Assembly: GCA_902803345.1 (NCBI GenBank)
Contig: CADCPV010000300.1
Coordinates: forward strand, 1-5,157
From: an uncultured Eubacteriales bacterium
GTDB lineage: Bacteria > Bacillota_A > Clostridia > Lachnospirales > Lachnospiraceae
Length of the DNA stretch: 5,157 nucleotides
Reading direction: 5' to 3'
Each line of letters starts with the position of its first letter. Within the stretch, counting starts at the first letter, position 1. The position numbers were made by a program, and so were the translations under genes. The notes under the pieces were generated by a model. It worked only from the letters and a program-made list of their open reading frames with translations. It was not told the DNA's origin and made no database searches. Positions 1 to 5,157 of the stretch are shown here, one piece after another.

Positions 1-44
1 CATAACTCGCCTGCGGGAATTCCATAACTCGCCTGCGGGATCGC
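1..44. repeat. Tandem 22-bp direct repeat, two copies, at the edge of the structured element
   Basis: The 18-base sequence CATAACTCGCCTGCGGGA occurs at 1-18 and again, identical, at 23-40, giving a 22-bp period. The last four bases of each unit differ (ATTC at 19-22, TCGC at 41-44). The second copy forms the left arm of the outer inverted repeat of the element at 26-256; the first copy could pair with the same right arm in its place. The repeat begins at the window edge, so further copies may lie to the left. No coding potential was recognised here. Confidence 0.85.
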
Positions 45-90
45 ATTTCCTCCTCGGCGACGGTTCCAGGTCGCCTTGGAGGAAAATGCG
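42..90. other. First hairpin arm of the foldback element
   Basis: CGCATTTCCTCC at 42-53 pairs with 78-90 over 12 bp with one bulged A. A 2x2 internal loop (TC at 54-55, TT at 76-77) follows, then a perfect inner stem GGCGAC (56-61) with GTCGCC (70-75), closed by an 8-base loop GGTTCCAG. That is 18 bp in all, very unlikely by chance. Read on the minus strand, the internal loop is AA facing GA, a purine-rich loop common in structured RNA; on the plus strand it is pyrimidine-rich. Confidence 0.85.
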
Positions 91-192
91 ATTACCCTCG
101 GCTCGAGCGTTTCTCCACGAGAGGTATCCGTGAGCCCTCCGCGGGCGGGATTTACTGTGCCTCGGCTGCCATAACCTCGAGCCGAGGGTTAT
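91..192. other. Central branched arm of the foldback element
   Basis: ACCCTCGGCTCGAG at 94-107 is the exact reverse complement of 176-189 (14 bp). Past one T/T mismatch (93/190) the pairing continues at 91-92 with 191-192. The enclosed 108-175 holds two smaller hairpins: 113-119 with 129-134 (6 bp, bulged C115), and 135-140 with 144-149 (5 of 6 bp, 3-base loop). Two other pairings compete for the right strand: CCTCGGCT at 160-167 with AGCCGAGG at 180-187, and ATAACC at 171-176 with GGTTAT at 187-192. The arm could therefore take more than one fold. Confidence 0.75.
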
Positions 193-240
193 CGTGCTGC
201 TCCCGAGGTCGCCTGAAACGTTGACCGAGGGGGCAGCGCG
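193..240. other. Third hairpin arm of the foldback element
   Basis: CGTGCTGCTCCC at 193-204 pairs with GGGGGCAGCGCG at 229-240 along all 12 positions if G-U pairs are allowed (195/238 and 201/232). A symmetric GA/GA internal loop (205-206 against 227-228) follows, then GGTC (207-210) with GACC (223-226) and a loop at 211-222. The two G-U pairs and the tandem G-A mismatches suit a plus-strand RNA; the minus-strand version would have A-C mismatches at both places. Confidence 0.8.
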
Positions 241-263
241 ATCCCGAAGGCGAGTTTCTGACC

Positions 264-1067
264 TCACCCGAGTTTCTTGGTTTTCTCGTAGGCGGCGATC
301 ACCGCATCCATCACAGCGGCTCGCATACCCTGTTCCTCGAGGGTGCGGACGCCTTCGATCGTAGTGCCTGCTGGTGAGCAAACCATATCTTTCAGAGCAC
401 CGGGGTGCATCCGGTTTTTCGTCAGCAGGACGGAAGTTCCGAAAAGCGTCTGGGCCGCAAGGATCGCCGCTGTTTCACGGGGAAGGCCCGCGAGCACACC
501 GCCGTCTGCCAGAGCTTCGATAAACATCGCGGCAAATGCGGGGCCGCAGCCCGAGACTGCGGAACCTGCGTCAATCAGCCGTTCCTCAATCGGGAGAATT
601 TCACCTGCCGGCGTCAGAATCCGAAGGACAGCAGAAAACTCCTCATCCGATACGAGATCATCGCGTGAAATCATCACAAGGCCTGCGCCGACCGAAACCG
701 GGACATTCGGCATAATCCGGACAACCGGGAAATCCATACCGCAGTATTCGCGGATCCGCTGAATGGAAACACCAGCTGCCATGCTGACAAGAACCGGCGC
801 CTCGTCACGTCTCTTTAATGCCGGACGGATTTCGTCAAAAAGTCCCTGCAGCATCTGCGGTTTCACGCCGATAAAAATGTAATGCGCAGTCTCGACCAGC
901 TCATCCCGCTCCGTCACGCGGCTCCTCGGGATTCCGTGCGAAATCCGAAGGGCGGTCTGTTTGTCCTTGTCATACAGGAGAATCCGGTCCCCTTCGGTGT
1001 TCCGCCCTGCAGCCAGTGCCAGCGCACCGCCCATATTGCCTGTTCCGATAAATCCGATGATTGCCAT
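264..1067 (-). CDS. proC: Pyrroline-5-carboxylate reductase (ProC)
   Basis: This cytoplasmic enzyme carries out the last step of proline synthesis, reducing 1-pyrroline-5-carboxylate to L-proline with NAD(P)H. The 267-residue length is normal for the family. The N-terminal Rossmann fold opens with GFIGTGNMG (residues 5-13), the dinucleotide-binding glycine motif, followed by VKPQ (68-71), SMAAG (95-99) and RIMPNVP (117-123). The C-terminal helical dimerisation domain has SGCGPAF (172-178) and the P5C reductase signature around 224-246 with SPAGTTIEG. The ATG at 1067 begins directly at the Rossmann strand and has AAGGA 8 bases upstream, so the start is secure. It is the last gene of the proB-proA-proC operon, 15 bases after proA. 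The foldback element begins 7 bases after its TGA stop. One small oddity is Val122 where the family usually has Thr (MPNTP). The family assignment is near certain. Confidence 0.97.
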   Translation of the reverse strand: MAIIGFIGTGNMGGALALAAGRNTEGDRILLYDKDKQTALRISHGIPRSRVTERDELVETAHYIFIGVKPQMLQGLFDEIRPALKRRDEAPVLVSMAAGVSIQRIREYCGMDFPVVRIMPNVPVSVGAGLVMISRDDLVSDEEFSAVLRILTPAGEILPIEERLIDAGSAVSGCGPAFAAMFIEALADGGVLAGLPRETAAILAAQTLFGTSVLLTKNRMHPGALKDMVCSPAGTTIEGVRTLEEQGMRAAVMDAVIAAYEKTKKLG

Positions 1068-1075
1068 AATGCTGT

Positions 1076-1082
1076 TCCTTTC
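1076..1082 (-). promoter_or_regulatory. Ribosome binding site of proC
   Basis: The minus strand reads AGAAAGGA ahead of proC, with AAGGA 8 bases before the ATG. It abuts the TAA stop of proA (1083-1085), so translation of the two genes may be coupled. This supports the ATG at 1067 as the start. Confidence 0.8.
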
Positions 1083-2363
1083 TTAACGGATTTGTCCGTC
1101 GCCGTACACGAGATATTTTGTACTGGTCAGCGCGGGAAGTCCGACCGGCCCCCGCACATGCAGTTTCTGTGTTGAAATGCCGATCTCCGCACCCATTCCA
1201 AATTCGCCGCCGTCCGTAAAGCGCGTCGATGCATTCACGTAGACACAGGCTGCATCCACGCCGGACAGGAACTTCTCCGCTGCCGCTGCATCCGCCGTCA
1301 CGATGCATTCGGAATGCATCGTCCCGTGTTCACGGATAAAGTCCATCGCCTCCGAAACAGAATCAACTGTCCGGACTGCGAGAATATAGTCCAGAAACTC
1401 CGTATCCCAGTCTTCTTCGCAGGCTGGAACGATTTTCCCGGGATAGGACAGGGCTTCTGCTCCGGTAATCTCCTGAAGCGCCGCAAAAGCCCGCTCGTCC
1501 GCCCGAAGCTCTACATTTTTCCCGGCAAGAAGCGGCAGGGCTTCTCTGAGGAACGGCAAAAGCACATCCCGGTGAATCAGGACACATTCCGCCGCGTTGC
1601 AGACCGAGGGGCGGGAGTTCTTCGCGTTCTCTAAAATCTTCGCGCCCATCGGAAGATCGGCCGCCGAATCAATATACACATGGCAGATGCCCTCGCCGGT
1701 CACGATCACCGGAACGCGTGAATTCTGCGCGACGGAGCGGATCAGGCCTGCGCCGCCTCTTGGAATCAGGACATCGAGATACTCCGTCAGGTTCATCAGT
1801 TCTTCCGAAGAAGCCCGGCTCGTATCCTTAACAAGCTGGATGCAGTCCTCCGGAAGGCCGGTTTCCTTGAGTGCTTCCCGCATGAGGCGTTCGCTTTGGA
1901 TATTGCTCCGGATCGCTTCCTTCCCGCCGCGCAGGATCGAGCAGTTTCCGGCTTTCAGCGAAAGCACCGCCGCATCAAAGACCACGTTCGGGCGTGATTC
2001 GAATATCATGCCGACGACACCCAGAGGTACGCGCCTTTTCACAATCCGAAGGCCGTTCGGGCGGATGTCTTCCGAAAGGATGTCGCCGATCGGATCCGCA
2101 AGCTCCATTACCTCACGAACCCCCTGTGCAATTCCCCGGATTCTGTCTTCTGTCAGCGTCAGCCGGTCGATAAAGGCAGCTGTCCTTCCGTCCTCCCGCG
2201 CCGCCTGAAGATCCAGCGCATTCGCCGCGATCAGCTCCTGTGCGTTTTCTTCCAGCTTCTCCGCGATCCGAAGAAGTGCTCTGTTTTTCGTCTCTGTGTC
2301 TGCAAGCGCCAGTACCTGCTCCGCAGCTTTCGCCGCAGCGCCCATCCGTTCCATTTCTGTCAT
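1083..2363 (-). CDS. proA: Glutamate-5-semialdehyde dehydrogenase / gamma-glutamyl phosphate reductase (ProA)
   Basis: ProA carries out the second step of proline synthesis: NADPH-dependent reduction of L-glutamyl 5-phosphate to glutamate-5-semialdehyde, releasing phosphate. At 426 residues it is full length for this branch of the aldehyde dehydrogenase superfamily. Recognisable motifs are IFESRPNV (120-127), GNCSILRGGKEA (139-150), IPRGGAGL (200-207), VTGEGICHVYID (221-232), the catalytic-cysteine segment PSVCNAAE with Cys255, HGTMHSECI (346-354), and the strongly conserved tail NASTRFTDGGEFGMGAEIG from residue 377. In the family signature the usual His before Ile is Phe342 (DFIREHG), a minor deviation. 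The ATG at 2363 has AAGGA 6 bases upstream. The gene lies 27 bases after proB and 15 bases before proC, consistent with one transcript. Its partner is ProB, which supplies the unstable acyl phosphate, so co-expression makes sense. Confidence 0.98.
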   Translation of the reverse strand: MTEMERMGAAAKAAEQVLALADTETKNRALLRIAEKLEENAQELIAANALDLQAAREDGRTAAFIDRLTLTEDRIRGIAQGVREVMELADPIGDILSEDIRPNGLRIVKRRVPLGVVGMIFESRPNVVFDAAVLSLKAGNCSILRGGKEAIRSNIQSERLMREALKETGLPEDCIQLVKDTSRASSEELMNLTEYLDVLIPRGGAGLIRSVAQNSRVPVIVTGEGICHVYIDSAADLPMGAKILENAKNSRPSVCNAAECVLIHRDVLLPFLREALPLLAGKNVELRADERAFAALQEITGAEALSYPGKIVPACEEDWDTEFLDYILAVRTVDSVSEAMDFIREHGTMHSECIVTADAAAAEKFLSGVDAACVYVNASTRFTDGGEFGMGAEIGISTQKLHVRGPVGLPALTSTKYLVYGDGQIR

Positions 2364-2368
2364 AGTCT

Positions 2369-2375
2369 GTCCTTC
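2369..2375 (-). promoter_or_regulatory. Ribosome binding site of proA
   Basis: The minus strand carries GAAGGAC with AAGGA 6 bases before the ATG at 2363. It lies in the 27-bp gap after the proB stop. It favours this ATG over the in-frame methionines at residues 4 and 7. Confidence 0.75.
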
Positions 2376-2390
2376 CCCGCCTGTTGTTTC

Positions 2391-3194
2391 TCAGGAGTTC
2401 CTGCCTGCTATAAACCTTGTCCCGACTTCTTTTCCCTGAAGGATATCATACAGTTTTTCAATATGCGCACCGTTTGCGATTACCATGTCGCATCCCGCTT
2501 CCATCGCGATTTTCGCTGCTGAAAGTTTCGTCACCATTCCGCCCGTTCCGCGCCAGGTGCCGGATTCGCCGGCCATCGAAAACATCTCGTCACAGACCTC
2601 ATGAATCTGGCGAATCAGCACTGCATCCTCATGCATCCGCGGATTTTTGTCATACAGGCCGTCAATATCACTGAACAGCACCAAAAGGTCTGCGCCGACG
2701 AGTTTCGCAACGATCGCGGAAAGCGTGTCGTTGTCGCCGAGGACCTTCGTCTGCCCGGTCTCGATTTCAGCCGAACTCACGGAGTCGTTTTCATTGACAA
2801 CCGGGATCACACCCATCTCAAGAAGCGAGCTGAAGGTCTGCCTGAGGTGCTCCGCCCGCACCGGCGAATCCACATCCTCACCGGTCAGAAGGATCTGCGC
2901 CATGGTCCGGTTGTATTCGGAAAACAACTTGTCGTAGATGTGCATCATCCGGCACTGGCCGACTGCCGCCGCCGCCTGCTTCATCCGAAGGGCATGCGGG
3001 CGCTCGGGAAGTCCCAGCGTCTCCGTTCCGACAGCGATCGCCCCGGAAGTCACAAGAATCATGCGGTAGCCCTGCCCCGAAAGGTCCGAGAGTGTCCGCA
3101 CAAGGGTTTCCATGTTTTTCAGATTGAGATAGCCTGAGTCATAGGTCAGCGTGGAAGTGCCGACCTTGACAATTATGGTTTTACTGTTCTGCAT
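2391..3194 (-). CDS. proB: Glutamate 5-kinase, short form without PUA domain (ProB)
   Basis: ProB starts proline synthesis by phosphorylating L-glutamate at the gamma carboxyl with ATP; in most bacteria it is the step inhibited by proline. The 267 residues make up one amino-acid-kinase domain: VKVGTSTL (9-16), VTSGAIAVG (48-56, nucleotide/substrate loop), KQAAAAVGQ (72-80), NENDSVS (134-140, glutamate and proline-sensing region), LGDNDTLSAIVA (152-163), SDIDGLYDKNP (175-185) and the kinase signature GTGGMVTKLSAAKIA (216-230). The protein ends soon after GTRF (258-261). E. coli ProB has about 100 further residues forming a PUA domain, absent here. The TGA stop is clean and proA follows after 27 bases, so this is a natural short form rather than a truncation. 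The only candidate start is the ATG at 3194; GAAGAG 8 bases upstream is a modest ribosome binding site. It is the first gene of the operon, downstream of a strong promoter. Confidence 0.97.
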   Translation of the reverse strand: MQNSKTIIVKVGTSTLTYDSGYLNLKNMETLVRTLSDLSGQGYRMILVTSGAIAVGTETLGLPERPHALRMKQAAAAVGQCRMMHIYDKLFSEYNRTMAQILLTGEDVDSPVRAEHLRQTFSSLLEMGVIPVVNENDSVSSAEIETGQTKVLGDNDTLSAIVAKLVGADLLVLFSDIDGLYDKNPRMHEDAVLIRQIHEVCDEMFSMAGESGTWRGTGGMVTKLSAAKIAMEAGCDMVIANGAHIEKLYDILQGKEVGTRFIAGRNS

Positions 3195-3197
3195 ATG

Positions 3198-3208
3198 CCT
3201 TACTCTTC
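3198..3208 (-). promoter_or_regulatory. Ribosome binding site region of proB
   Basis: The minus strand reads GAAGAGTAAGG before CATATG. GAAGAG lies 8 bases and AAGG 3 bases from the ATG. GAAGAG is the better-spaced candidate but a weaker match than the sites of proA and proC, which could limit output of the first enzyme relative to the later two (inference). Confidence 0.5.
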
Positions 3209-3240
3209 ACTGCGATAAAGCGCTAAAGTATTTTCCTCAT

Positions 3241-3269
3241 ATCATAATGGGTTTTAAGCGGATTGTCAA
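3241..3269 (-). promoter_or_regulatory. Housekeeping sigma-factor promoter of the proBAC operon
   Basis: On the minus strand a perfect -35 box TTGACA (3269-3264) is followed by a 17-bp spacer and a -10 box TATGAT (3246-3241), one base from the consensus TATAAT. The predicted start of transcription is about 3234, giving a leader of roughly 40 bases before proB. That is too short for a T-box or other large riboswitch, and no attenuator hairpin is evident. Control, if any, would more likely be at the promoter or by proline inhibition of ProB. Confidence 0.85.
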
Positions 3270-3271
3270 GT

Positions 3272-3283
3272 GTGAAGCTTCAC
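3272..3283. promoter_or_regulatory. 12-bp perfect palindrome beside the proBAC -35 box
   Basis: GTGAAGCTTCAC is a perfect 12-base palindrome. It spans the TGA stop of the nucleotidase gene (3280-3282) and ends two bases before the -35 box. Having no central spacer, it would make a poor RNA hairpin, so a dimeric repressor or activator site is the more plausible role if it has one. A palindrome this short can also arise by chance. Confidence 0.3.
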
Positions 3284-5142
3284 TCCTCCATAATCGTAAT
3301 CCTGCCCTGACCGTAGGGGTCCGCGTAATCGCCGCCGATTTCACCGCCGAGGGTCTCGGTAATAAAGTCAATCAAAAGCTGGTTATCGATCGCAACGCAT
3401 TCGATCAAAAGCTCCGCCCCGTCAAAAGCCGTCTGGCCGTCGCCGTTCTGACGAAGCGTGTAATTGGTTCCTGCGAGCGTGTACTCTCCTTCCGGATCAA
3501 TCGGTTCTCCGCCGACCAGAACATTTTTCACACGCCGCTCGCCCTCGATGCCCGCACACATGCCGGTTTCACTGGTGATGCAGGGGTTCGGTACCGTCAC
3601 ATCGATCTCATAGCTCATCCCGGCGACCTGCAGGAAACTGCCGCTCTCCGAAGGAACACTCCGCGCACCCCATTCGAGAGCGTCCAGGATCTGCTGTCCG
3701 GTCGCTTTGATCACGCAGGCCTCATTGCCGAAGGGGAAGACATTGATGATATCGCCGTAGGTAATATCACCCTTCTTGATATCCGTCCGGATACCGCCGC
3801 CGTTCATAATCGCAATATCTGCGCCGGAAGCTGCAAGGAAGGCGTCCGCACAGAAATCACCGAGATTCGTTTCCGCACGCCGGATCATCCGGATCGGATT
3901 GCCCGTTTCATCGGTTTCCTCAGGATCATTCACCGTCAGTTCCACATTGCTCTTCGCAACGATCCGGGAAGTAACTTCATTCATCTCTGCAAATGCCACT
4001 GCAACTGCCGCCGATGCTTCATTTTCAATGCCGAACAGATCAAAAGCTGCGGTTTTATTGGGCCAGCTCCAGATACCGGTATCGGAGATACCTTTCTCTG
4101 CGGAAATATAGCTGTAACCGATACAGGAGAGCTTTGTGCCGCAGGCCGAACGCACCACATTTTCACCGTCCAGATTCTTCATCACGACCTGCTCGGTGTC
4201 ATGACTGTGTCCGTCAAGGAAAACGTCAATCCCACGTGTATGCTCGATCACATCCGCATAAGTCCAGGGTGCACAGTCCTGTTCGAGACCCATATGGCCC
4301 ATTGCATAGACATAGTCCGCGCCTTCCGCGCGCGCCGCATCCACAGCGTCCTGGACAGCCGCATAGAGCGCAGAACCGTCCTCATCCTGCAGGAAGCTGT
4401 AAATCAATTCACCCTGTTCATTCTGGAAAAACACCGGAGTGGAGCTCGTGATGGATTTCGGCGTTGTCATACCGACAAAAGCGATCTTCATCCCCGCGGC
4501 TTCCAGGATGACATAAGGCTCAAACACCGGCTCGTCTTCTTTCATCAGATTGCAGCTGATATAAGGGAATTCCGCCATTTCTGTGAGTTCCAGGAAGCGC
4601 TCTGTCCCGTAATCGAATTCATGATTTCCGGGGATTGCAACGTCGTAATGCAGCGTGTTCATCAGCCGGATCATCGCCTCACCCTGGCTCAGCGTTCCCA
4701 TCACTTCGCCCTGAATCGCGTCGCCGTTGTCGACAAGAATCGTCGTATATCCCTGCTGTTCCAGACTGTCCCGAACCTGTTTCAGACCTGCAAGGCCGAA
4801 GCCCTGATCGACTCCGCAGTGGATATCGCTTGTAAAGAGGATGTAAACGTCGCCGTTTTTCTCAACCGGTGCGGGTTCGGTTTCCCCGGCGCTTTCCGCT
4901 GAAGTTTCGGCCTCCGATTCCGTTTCTTTCTCAATTTCCGTTTCCGACGGACTTTCTGCCATGGTTTCCGGTTCCGGCTCTTTTTCTGCGGATGTATCCG
5001 GTGCCTTGCTTTCCGAAGTTGCCTCTGTCACCTCTGTTTCCGGTGCAGATGTGCCGGGAGCAGCCTTCTCACAGGCTGAAAGCAGACTCAGGATCAGCAG
5101 CGATGCCGACAACAATACCATGATTTTCCTGATTTTCATCAT
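3280..5142 (-). CDS. Surface lipoprotein, bifunctional metallophosphatase/5'-nucleotidase (UshA/CpdB-like)
   Basis: This is an exported enzyme predicted to hydrolyse nucleotides or other phosphoesters outside the cell, releasing nucleoside and phosphate. Residues 1-23 form a lipoprotein signal peptide with lipobox LSAC and lipidated Cys24. Residues 25-95 are a low-complexity Glu/Thr/Ser/Pro linker that should hold the catalytic part away from the membrane. The calcineurin-like metallophosphatase domain follows with all metal-site motifs: DIH (106-108), GDAIQG (140-145), GNHEFDYG (172-179), GH (282-283) and GHSH (311-314). The C-terminal 5'-nucleotidase domain, from about 392, has RAETNLGDF (422-430), NGGGIR (447-452), VFPFGN (468-473), GSFLQVAG (501-508) and NGDGQTAF (566-573). 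In the last motif Gln570 stands where an aromatic base-stacking residue is usual. There is no LPXTG sorting signal. The ATG at 5142 has AGGAG 9 bases upstream; a second ATG follows directly. The exact substrate cannot be read from the sequence. No functional tie to the proline genes is apparent. Confidence 0.93.
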   Translation of the reverse strand: MMKIRKIMVLLSASLLILSLLSACEKAAPGTSAPETEVTEATSESKAPDTSAEKEPEPETMAESPSETEIEKETESEAETSAESAGETEPAPVEKNGDVYILFTSDIHCGVDQGFGLAGLKQVRDSLEQQGYTTILVDNGDAIQGEVMGTLSQGEAMIRLMNTLHYDVAIPGNHEFDYGTERFLELTEMAEFPYISCNLMKEDEPVFEPYVILEAAGMKIAFVGMTTPKSITSSTPVFFQNEQGELIYSFLQDEDGSALYAAVQDAVDAARAEGADYVYAMGHMGLEQDCAPWTYADVIEHTRGIDVFLDGHSHDTEQVVMKNLDGENVVRSACGTKLSCIGYSYISAEKGISDTGIWSWPNKTAAFDLFGIENEASAAVAVAFAEMNEVTSRIVAKSNVELTVNDPEETDETGNPIRMIRRAETNLGDFCADAFLAASGADIAIMNGGGIRTDIKKGDITYGDIINVFPFGNEACVIKATGQQILDALEWGARSVPSESGSFLQVAGMSYEIDVTVPNPCITSETGMCAGIEGERRVKNVLVGGEPIDPEGEYTLAGTNYTLRQNGDGQTAFDGAELLIECVAIDNQLLIDFITETLGGEIGGDYADPYGQGRITIMEE

Positions 5143-5151
5143 GTTCCTTTT

Positions 5152-5157
5152 CTCCTC
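5152..5157 (-). promoter_or_regulatory. Ribosome binding site of the nucleotidase lipoprotein gene
   Basis: The minus strand reads GAGGAG followed by AAAAGGAAC and ATG, placing AGGAG 9 bases from the first of two adjacent ATG codons. This favours 5142 over 5139 as the start. The promoter would lie beyond the right edge of the window. Confidence 0.75.

Larger units (their letters stand above)
26..256. other. Foldback element: outer inverted repeat enclosing three hairpin arms (potential four-way junction)
   Basis: The non-coding stretch left of proC is dominated by nested inverted repeats. The outer stem pairs 26-41 (AACTCGCCTGCGGGAT) with 241-256 (ATCCCGAAGGCGAGTT), matching at 15 of 16 positions; the one mismatch is G35/A247. 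Inside it, three inverted repeats lie end to end at 42-90, 91-192 and 193-240, so the four helices meet with no unpaired base between them. The element starts 7 bases beyond the proC stop codon, so a proC read-through transcript would carry it as a 3' untranslated structure. No start codon with a ribosome binding site was noticed in it, and no run of T residues follows the outer stem on either strand, so it is not a classical intrinsic terminator. It is not a tRNA and I do not recognise the family. Possible identities are a MITE-like or extragenic palindromic repeat, or a structured RNA. The pairing is read directly; any function is inference. Confidence 0.75.

Noticed and set aside
26..256. 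The foldback element as a tRNA, a CRISPR array or a classical terminator.
   Set aside because: Although the fold is cloverleaf-like, the arms are too long and there is no T-loop or anticodon arm pattern. There are no regularly spaced repeats beyond two tandem copies, and no T run follows the outer stem on either strand.
343..762. Plus-strand open frames opposite proC, and similar ones opposite proA and proB (for example 1597-2208, 2601-3137).
   Set aside because: They lie entirely within well-identified genes on the other strand, have low-complexity Arg/Ser/Pro-rich translations and show no family motifs.
970..1308. A 112-codon minus-strand frame overlapping the proA/proC junction.
   Set aside because: It is out of frame with both genes, and both are intact at this point with their own start, stop and ribosome binding site.
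1083..1387. Small departures from family signatures: Phe342 for His in ProA and Val122 for Thr in ProC, considered as signs of inactive enzymes.
   Set aside because: All catalytic and cofactor-binding residues that I can identify are present, the proteins are full length, and the operon is intact, so these are most likely ordinary lineage variation.
617..2995. Recurring ATCCGAAGG-like words at about 619, 943, 2043 and 2983.
   Set aside because: They all lie inside coding genes, in positions explained by common codons for Leu-Arg-Ile and similar tripeptides, without regular spacing or extended identity.
3195..3240. A proline-specific T-box or other riboswitch ahead of proB.
   Set aside because: The predicted leader is only about 40 bases, too short for a T-box, and no conserved T-box sequence or terminator/antiterminator pair is present.
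3151..4902. A 583-codon open frame on the plus strand opposite the nucleotidase gene.
   Set aside because: The minus-strand frame has a complete lipoprotein signal and all motifs of a known enzyme family. The opposite frame has no recognisable domain, is rich in His, Arg and Cys as expected of antisense reading, and arises from the codon bias of the real gene.

Overview
The window looks like chromosomal DNA from a moderately GC-rich Gram-positive anaerobe of the Clostridia, probably a Lachnospiraceae-like Firmicute. The clues are AGGAG/AAGGA ribosome binding sites, a near-consensus housekeeping promoter, a lipoprotein with a long acidic Glu/Thr/Ser/Pro linker and no LPXTG anchor, and a short glutamate 5-kinase without a PUA domain. 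The taxonomic call is an inference, because the window holds no marker gene that would fix it.

All four protein genes are on the minus strand. Reading in the direction of transcription (right to left), the first is a surface lipoprotein of the bifunctional metallophosphatase/5'-nucleotidase (UshA/CpdB-like) family (5142-3280). An 85-bp gap follows, holding a 12-bp palindrome and a strong promoter (TTGACA, 17 bp, TATGAT). Then comes a complete, tightly packed proline operon: proB (3194-2391), proA (2363-1083) and proC (1067-264), with gaps of 27 and 15 bp. Together these three enzymes turn glutamate into proline: ProB phosphorylates glutamate, ProA reduces the acyl phosphate to glutamate-5-semialdehyde, which cyclises spontaneously, and ProC reduces the resulting pyrroline-5-carboxylate. 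The nucleotidase has no known role in this pathway and appears to be only a neighbour.

The leftmost 263 bases hold no gene I can recognise, but they are highly structured. Seven bases past the proC stop there is an element (26-256) in which an outer inverted repeat encloses three adjacent hairpin arms (42-90, 91-192, 193-240). The arms abut exactly, so the element can fold as a four-way junction with no unpaired bases at the junction. To its left, a 22-bp unit carrying the left outer arm is repeated in tandem. I do not recognise this element. It could be a dispersed palindromic repeat (MITE-like) or a structured RNA/3'-UTR element, and it is the most interesting part of the window.
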